A stretch of 64,000 bases of DNA from Pseudochelatococcus lubricantis (GTDB lineage: Bacteria; Pseudomonadota; Alphaproteobacteria; Rhizobiales; Beijerinckiaceae), in NCBI RefSeq assembly GCF_042432495.1, contig NZ_JBHLXC010000007.1, positions 62,001 through 126,000 of the forward strand, in the 5' to 3' direction. Below the pieces are notes generated by a model that did no database searches, was not told the DNA's origin, and saw only the letters and a program-made list of their open reading frames with translations. This document shows, one piece after another, positions 59,950 to 64,000 of the stretch. Position numbers and translations under genes: made by a program. Every line of letters begins with the position of its first letter. The first letter of the stretch is position 1.

Positions 59950-59990
59950 TTTCCGGTTGTTTCCCGGCGCGCGGGGGAAACAACCGGAAA
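59950..59990. promoter_or_regulatory. 16-bp perfect hairpin between divergent operons
   Basis: TTTCCGGTTGTTTCCC (59950-59965) and GGGAAACAACCGGAAA (59975-59990) are perfect complements around a 9-base GC loop. The right arm is followed by two more GGAAACAA copies ending near 60004. Neither side has a terminator-like T-run in the direction of a gene end, so an operator cluster or leader structure is more likely. Confidence 0.55.
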
Positions 59991-60072
59991 CAATCGGAAA
60001 CAAACACTCTTCCGGCCTGAATATGGGAGAAACAAACGCCGGCGATGGTGCGGCATCGCGAAGGAGTTTCGG

Positions 60073-60834
60073 ATGCATGCACGTCTTCCGCTGCCGTCGT
60101 GGCGCGCCTGGAGCCAGATCGTGCCGCGCGGCCTGCCGCCCTATAACAGAACGACGAAAATGCTGATCGCGTTCGGCATACCGGGCCTTGCCGTCGTCGC
60201 CGTTGCCGGCGCTCTCTTCATGACGGCGAAGCGCGAGGCGCTCGACGGCTATACGCTCGTGCGGCTGCGGACCATCGAGGCGCAAGCCGAACAGATCGAG
60301 GGTGACTACATCCTGCTCGCAGGCGATTCCCACACCGAGCGGCTGTACCTGCCCACGCTCTGCGGCCTGCCGACGCTCAACGCCGGCCTCTCTGGCGCGA
60401 CGCTCGACGACGTGTCGTCGGTGATCGCCGCAGCGAAGATCAGGCCGCCGAAGCTGACGCTGCTCACCATCGGCACGAACGAGGCCAATCTCAAGCGCAG
60501 GCCCGACGCCTACGATGCCGTCATCCGCTTCCGGCGGAATCTGGACAATCTGCTGTCCGTGCTGCGCTGGCGGTCGCGTCGGGTGGTCGTCTCGCAGATT
60601 CCGCCGTTGCAGGAGGGCGGGGCGGCGGCATTCTCCAGCTCCGCCATTGCCGCGTTCGACGCCGTCATCGGCAACACCTGCACGGGGGAGACATGCGCGC
60701 GCGTCGCGCTGTTTCCCCCCGCCGATGCCGGAAGCGAGGACGGCGCGCTCTATGCCATGGACGGCATCCACATCAACCGCCTTGCCGACAGGATCAACGT
60801 TCATGCTCGCGAGATATGCAGTAATTCAAATTAA
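60073..60834 (+). CDS. Membrane-anchored SGNH/GDSL-fold hydrolase-like protein
   Basis: This 253-residue protein starts at an ATG with AAGGAG upstream and has one helix near residues 36-53 (MLIAFGIPGLAVVAVAGALF). A periplasmic domain of SGNH type follows: LLAGDSHTERLYLP (block I with Ser), TLNAGLSGATLDDV (block II Gly), LLTIGTNEANL (block III Asn) and AMDGIHINRLADR (block V Asp-x-x-His). Such proteins are esterases or O-acetyl-handling enzymes for surface polymers, but the substrate is not evident. It is followed by an unusually AT-rich gap. Confidence 0.85.
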   Translation: MHARLPLPSWRAWSQIVPRGLPPYNRTTKMLIAFGIPGLAVVAVAGALFMTAKREALDGYTLVRLRTIEAQAEQIEGDYILLAGDSHTERLYLPTLCGLPTLNAGLSGATLDDVSSVIAAAKIRPPKLTLLTIGTNEANLKRRPDAYDAVIRFRRNLDNLLSVLRWRSRRVVVSQIPPLQEGGAAAFSSSAIAAFDAVIGNTCTGETCARVALFPPADAGSEDGALYAMDGIHINRLADRINVHAREICSNSN

Positions 60835-60908
60835 ATTTCGATTAAAACGAAATATTTAATAATGAAAATCAAATTCAGAAAAATATGAAAAATGACAAGG
60901 AGCAGCAT
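60835..60908. other. Very AT-rich 74-base gap
   Basis: Only 17 of the 74 bases are G or C by my count, in a genome near two-thirds GC. It begins with a weak ATTTCG/CGAAAT hairpin and TATTTAATAATG-like promoter sequence, and ends in an AAGGAG ribosome site for the next small ORF. It probably holds a terminator and a promoter. Confidence 0.6.
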
Positions 60909-61031
60909 ATGTTGGATATACAGCTCATCAGCATCGCGGTCACATCGTTGATCGGATTCGTGAACGCGGTTCCGCCCCGCCTGATACTGCGGCGGCTAAG
61001 GATGGCGCGGGGCAAGGGAGAAGGCCGATGA
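60909..61031 (+). CDS. Short 40-codon ORF coupled to a small lipoprotein gene
   Basis: ATG 60909 with a well-placed AAGGAG starts a 40-residue frame, MLDIQLISIAVTSLIGFVNA followed by a basic tail (RLILRRLRMARGKGEGR). The first half is hydrophobic enough for a membrane helix, with positive charges after it. Its stop overlaps the next start by ATGA, so it may serve as a leader that couples translation, a small membrane protein, or both. No family is recognised. Confidence 0.55.
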   Translation: MLDIQLISIAVTSLIGFVNAVPPRLILRRLRMARGKGEGR

Positions 61032-61441
61032 AGACGGTGGTCGTCCTGATGCTGCTGGCCGGTTGCGATTGCGACGGCGTCGTGTGCAGGGACGTCCGCA
61101 CGGTGTCGTCCGGCTGGTCGAGCGTCGAGGCCTGCCGGGCCGCGATCGGCAAACAGATCGCGTCGGAGCGCGCGTCCTATCCACTCGTGACAGCCCGCTG
61201 CACGGTGAAAACTCCCGGGAGCGCGCCGCTCCTGCTTTCGCATTACGGCGATCCGGCATCGCCTGCCGCCATCCCGCCCCTCGACGTTTCGCCGCCAGCC
61301 GGGCCCGCGCGGCCGTCGGGCACGCGGGAGCATGTCGTCGCCTTCCTTGACAGTTCCGTCGCGTCGGTCAGAGCCACGGTCGCGTCGGCCGGAGGCATCG
61401 CGGCGGGCGAACTGTTGAGCTGGCTACGCCTGCCGTTATAG
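61028..61441 (+). CDS. Small predicted lipoprotein of unknown family
   Basis: This 137-residue protein begins MKTVVVLMLLAGCDCDGVVC. The LLAG-C lipobox puts the acylated cysteine at position 13. It has several cysteines in the first 60 residues (positions 13, 15, 20, 36 and 58 by count), suggesting disulfides in the periplasm. A Pro/Ala-rich stretch and a hydrophobic C-terminus follow (VASAGGIAAGELLSWLRLPL). No domain is recognised. It is translationally coupled to the 40-codon ORF before it and is convergent with the metallo-beta-lactamase-fold gene, 13 bases away. Confidence 0.7.
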   Translation: MKTVVVLMLLAGCDCDGVVCRDVRTVSSGWSSVEACRAAIGKQIASERASYPLVTARCTVKTPGSAPLLLSHYGDPASPAAIPPLDVSPPAGPARPSGTREHVVAFLDSSVASVRATVASAGGIAAGELLSWLRLPL

Positions 61442-61454
61442 GCGGCGGCACCTC

Positions 61455-62609
61455 CTACGGCGCGGCGAACTCCAGATCGAACCATGCACCGGGTTCGAGT
61501 GTGCGCGTGTCGAAGAGCTGCGCCCGTGCCGCGATCGTCGCCAGCGTTTCGGTATCGGGAACGCCCTCATAGGCACCCACGCGCGTCGAGACCACGGCGC
61601 GCCGTTGCCGTCCGTCGGGTGCGGTCTCGGGCAGCACCTTGTCGGTGACGACGGGCGGCGTGCCGTTCCTGCTGCCGTGATGGCTGACCTTGAGAAAATG
61701 CACGGGCCGCAAGAGCCCCCGACGGTCCATGATCTCCCAGCTTTTCTCTTCCGCATCGCCCGGAAACAGCAGGCGCCAGCCTTCCCATTCGAGTTCGATC
61801 ACCACGCTCGAATTGTTGGCGGCCTTGTCGATGGTACGCAGATTGCCCGCCATGCCGTTCGAGCGGAAACGGACGAGATCGAAAAAATCGCCGGCGGAGA
61901 CGCCGGCCGGCGGCGTGATCGTCTGCGCGGGAAAGGCGGTCGGCACGGCGTTGCCCGCCATGGCGCCGAACATGTCCGGCCCCAGCCGGCCGTAATAGAT
62001 CGATGTATCCTCCTCCGGGGCGAGGATGCGCACCTGCGTGCGGCGGAACGGGTGGCTGCCGCCGACCGGCGCCTCACGATGAATATAGAGCGGATGGTCC
62101 GCGAGCTTGCGGATATGGTCGACGCAGTCCTTGCTGGCACGCGGGTTGTTGATGGCCAACAGCGCGGCGACGCCCGGCGGCACGGGCGCGGCGCTCTTGC
62201 GGAAGAACTTCGTCACGCTCCTGATGAGGGCGAGCGCGAGGGAACGTTTCTTCCGTGCCTCCGGAAAGCGCCGGTAATAGTCCTCCGCCGACGAGGCGGT
62301 CATCCATACCCGCGTCGCGCGCAGGGGAATATCGAGCTTCTCCGCACCGTACAGCAGCCCCTGGATATGGTCCATGTGCTCATGGGTCATCAGATAAAGG
62401 TCGACGGGCTTGCCGGCGAGTTCGTCCCGGATGTTTTCGAGCACCTTCCTGAAGACGGAATCGTCGCCGCCGGCGCCGGCGAGCGCGTTGCCGACGTCGA
62501 TCAGCAGATGGACGACAGTCTCCTCGCCATTGCCGTCGATCTCGGGAATGCTGACCAGAATGGCGTCGCCGAACAGCACGTTGTAGATGCGGACCCTGAG
62601 CGCCTGCAT
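61455..62609 (-). CDS. Metallo-beta-lactamase-fold hydrolase, ComEC/Rec2-like
   Basis: This 384-residue soluble protein has the MBL metal motif LMTHEHMDHIQGLLYG, a later SSVVIELEWEGWRLLFPGDA with the bridging aspartate, and LKVSHHGSRNGTPP, which is characteristic of ComEC-type MBL domains. No signal peptide or membrane helix is visible, so it is not a DNA channel. It starts one base after the stop codon of the metallopeptidase gene, so the two are translationally coupled. Stand-alone ComEC-like MBL proteins are often found in accessory or defence-type loci with varied partners. A nuclease or phosphodiesterase role is possible but unproven. Confidence 0.87.
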   Translation of the reverse strand: MQALRVRIYNVLFGDAILVSIPEIDGNGEETVVHLLIDVGNALAGAGGDDSVFRKVLENIRDELAGKPVDLYLMTHEHMDHIQGLLYGAEKLDIPLRATRVWMTASSAEDYYRRFPEARKKRSLALALIRSVTKFFRKSAAPVPPGVAALLAINNPRASKDCVDHIRKLADHPLYIHREAPVGGSHPFRRTQVRILAPEEDTSIYYGRLGPDMFGAMAGNAVPTAFPAQTITPPAGVSAGDFFDLVRFRSNGMAGNLRTIDKAANNSSVVIELEWEGWRLLFPGDAEEKSWEIMDRRGLLRPVHFLKVSHHGSRNGTPPVVTDKVLPETAPDGRQRRAVVSTRVGAYEGVPDTETLATIAARAQLFDTRTLEPGAWFDLEFAAP

Positions 62610-62610
62610 G

Positions 62611-64000
62611 TCAATGGCCCCTCATATGCAGCATCTGCCCCATGGCGCGCAGCCGCAGCGTGCGGTTCTGGATCTGCACGTCCGGAGAGCCGATTTCCAG
62701 CAATCCCTTGTCGAAGCAGTCGGCCACGTAGGCCAGCCGCATGGCGTTGTTCGCCGCCGTCGCCTCCGCCTGCTGGGAGGGATGGCGCGGGCTCGTCGAG
62801 AGCAGCGCGCGAACCTCGCCGGTATCCCGGTCGATGACCAGCGTGCTGCCGTAGATGATGCTGATCTCATCGAAGAACCCGCCTCCCTGGTCGACCGTGC
62901 GGTTCTCCCGCCACGCCACCTTGAAGAGGCATTCGTGCGTCTCGGCCTCGCCGGTCGACCTGTAGACCGTCTTGACGACCGAGAGACGGGGGCGCACGTC
63001 GAAGGGCACGTTGGGCGGGATCATCAGCGCCTCGCGGTGCTTCTCGGCGAACTGGTAGGCCGACCAGTCACTGCGGACGAGCAGGTCGAGGTCGAGATCG
63101 GCGGGCAGCGCGAGCGTGGGCGGGGGCGAGACGAGTTCGCCGGCATCGGCCACGATGCCCCGGCGCACGAACTCCTTCCTGATGAAGGCGCGCGCATCGT
63201 CGTCATCGGGATTGGAGGCGGTATCGGCGGCGATCAGCGCCCGGCCGTAGTCGGCGAAGGAGATTTCGCCCGGCGGCAGATAATCCAGCCCGCGAAAGAC
63301 GATGCGCTTGAACTTGTTGCCCGCGATGGCGAGCGCCCTGCCGGAGGCCTGGTAAAGCTCCTCGTCGCCGGGGCCGGCGGCCTGCCCGCCGTCCTCCTCT
63401 TCGAGGCCGCCCGCGCCCGCGGCGATCGCGCGCTTGATGTCGTCGTGCTCCTTCACCAGCAGCAGGTAGAGCGCACCCGACAGCACCTCGCTGATGTCGT
63501 GCGGGGCGTGCGACGCCGGTCGCCTTCCCGGGCCGCTGAAGGAGACGCCGCTGTTAAGATCGCGCAGCGGGCGCGCGTCGCCGGCGACCGCGGCGCCGAA
63601 ATGGTTGGCGATCTCATTGAAGGCGCCGGCATTGCGCAGGTCGCCGCGCGACAACCTCAGCACTTCCAGCCGCAGCCGGCGCGTGCGGATGGCGAAGATG
63701 ACGGCACTGAGATCGGCGATCGCCTCGTGCAGGCCCAGCGCCTGTGGCGACGTCGCGTCATAGAGATCGGGGGCGATGCCGTCGAGGATGGCGTGCGTCG
63801 TCTCGTGGGCGACGATGTCCGGCGACAGGCAGGTGTAGACGGTCGTGTCGGCGCCACTCACCGTCGCCTCGAAAAAGAAGAACTGCAGGCTGCGGGAATC
63901 GCGGTGGTAGAAGGCGTTCGCCATGCGGCCGGCGCGCGGCACGACGAGCAACTGCTCACCGTCGAACGCCCAGCGCAGCGGCCGGCCGAGCACGTCCGCC
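62611..64000 (-). CDS. HETTH zinc metallopeptidase-like protein, 5' end outside the window
   Basis: At least 463 residues are open to the right edge. A GTG at 63993 could serve as a start, but the frame continues beyond it. The zinc motif is SPDIVAHETTHAILDG. About 25 residues on comes LHEAIADLSAVIFA, which can supply the third (Glu) ligand, as in gluzincin peptidases. The first visible residues (NAFYHRDSRSLQFFFFEA) resemble the strand before the zinc helix. An acidic insertion (LEEEDGGQAAGPGDEE) and a long C-terminal region of unknown fold follow. There is no sign of a membrane helix. It is coupled to the MBL-fold gene and the function is unknown. Confidence 0.8.
   Translation of the reverse strand, partial: ADVLGRPLRWAFDGEQLLVVPRAGRMANAFYHRDSRSLQFFFFEATVSGADTTVYTCLSPDIVAHETTHAILDGIAPDLYDATSPQALGLHEAIADLSAVIFAIRTRRLRLEVLRLSRGDLRNAGAFNEIANHFGAAVAGDARPLRDLNSGVSFSGPGRRPASHAPHDISEVLSGALYLLLVKEHDDIKRAIAAGAGGLEEEDGGQAAGPGDEELYQASGRALAIAGNKFKRIVFRGLDYLPPGEISFADYGRALIAADTASNPDDDDARAFIRKEFVRRGIVADAGELVSPPPTLALPADLDLDLLVRSDWSAYQFAEKHREALMIPPNVPFDVRPRLSVVKTVYRSTGEAETHECLFKVAWRENRTVDQGGGFFDEISIIYGSTLVIDRDTGEVRALLSTSPRHPSQQAEATAANNAMRLAYVADCFDKGLLEIGSPDVQIQNRTLRLRAMGQMLHMRGH

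Overview
The window is about 66% GC by eye and densely packed with genes. Many neighbours overlap by ATGA or GTGA. It looks like the chromosome or a large replicon of an alphaproteobacterium, most likely of the order Hyphomicrobiales (Rhizobiales). The support is a DctA/DctB/DctD C4-dicarboxylate locus with tandem upstream activator sites and a sigma-54 promoter, an HmuP-type hemin uptake protein divergent from a heme TonB receptor, a CyaC-like redox adenylate cyclase, and a polyphosphate:AMP phosphotransferase beside a V-type ATPase gene. No rRNA, tRNA, CRISPR array, insertion sequence or phage module was recognised. Both ends cut a gene.

1-3.4 kb: the 3' part of a V-type ATPase subunit A gene, a 22-bp perfect hairpin, and pap. 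2.6-16.1 kb: a large catabolic locus. Leftward run a polar amino-acid-type ABC importer, a ThDP-dependent decarboxylase/synthase-like enzyme and a PfkB kinase. Rightward run a 2-hydroxyacid dehydrogenase, a RidA-family protein, a class I aminotransferase, a DadA-like FAD oxidoreductase and an Asp/Glu racemase-family protein. A GntR/FCD regulator follows, and then a D-type (FAD) and an L-type (FMN) 2-hydroxyacid oxidase. Together they could import a 2-amino or 2-hydroxy acid of either configuration, convert it to a 2-oxo acid and decarboxylate it. The substrate is unknown.

16.2-27.4 kb: a giant RTX/VCBS/lamin-tail/ExeM-like nuclease, a MepA murein endopeptidase, dctD-dctB divergent from dctA, and a periplasmic glycerophosphodiesterase. 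27.5-32.4 kb: a frameshifted ArsR-type regulator before an MFS transporter, an omega-aminotransferase divergent from an XRE-cupin regulator, and a DUF3095 protein. 32.5-36.6 kb: a four-gene operon of membrane-anchored trypsin-like protease, MoxR ATPase, DUF58 protein and Bat-like VWA protein. 37-42.4 kb: a short M10-like protein without a zinc site, a decayed AraC regulator, a DUF4105/Lnb-type membrane protein, and the heme receptor/HmuP pair.

42.6-51.6 kb: an acyl-CoA synthetase, a MerR regulator with a carboxymuconolactone decarboxylase-like gene split by an in-frame stop, a methyltransferase, TetR-EmrA-EmrB with a striking 19-bp inverted operator, and HxlR-QorB. 51.7-59.9 kb: an apparently exported VOC protein, the CyaC-like cyclase, and a leftward operon encoding response regulator, histidine kinase, MacA and MacB. 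60-64 kb: an SGNH-fold protein, an AT-rich gap, a 40-codon ORF coupled to a small lipoprotein, and a convergent pair of a ComEC-like metallo-beta-lactamase-fold protein and an HETTH metallopeptidase.
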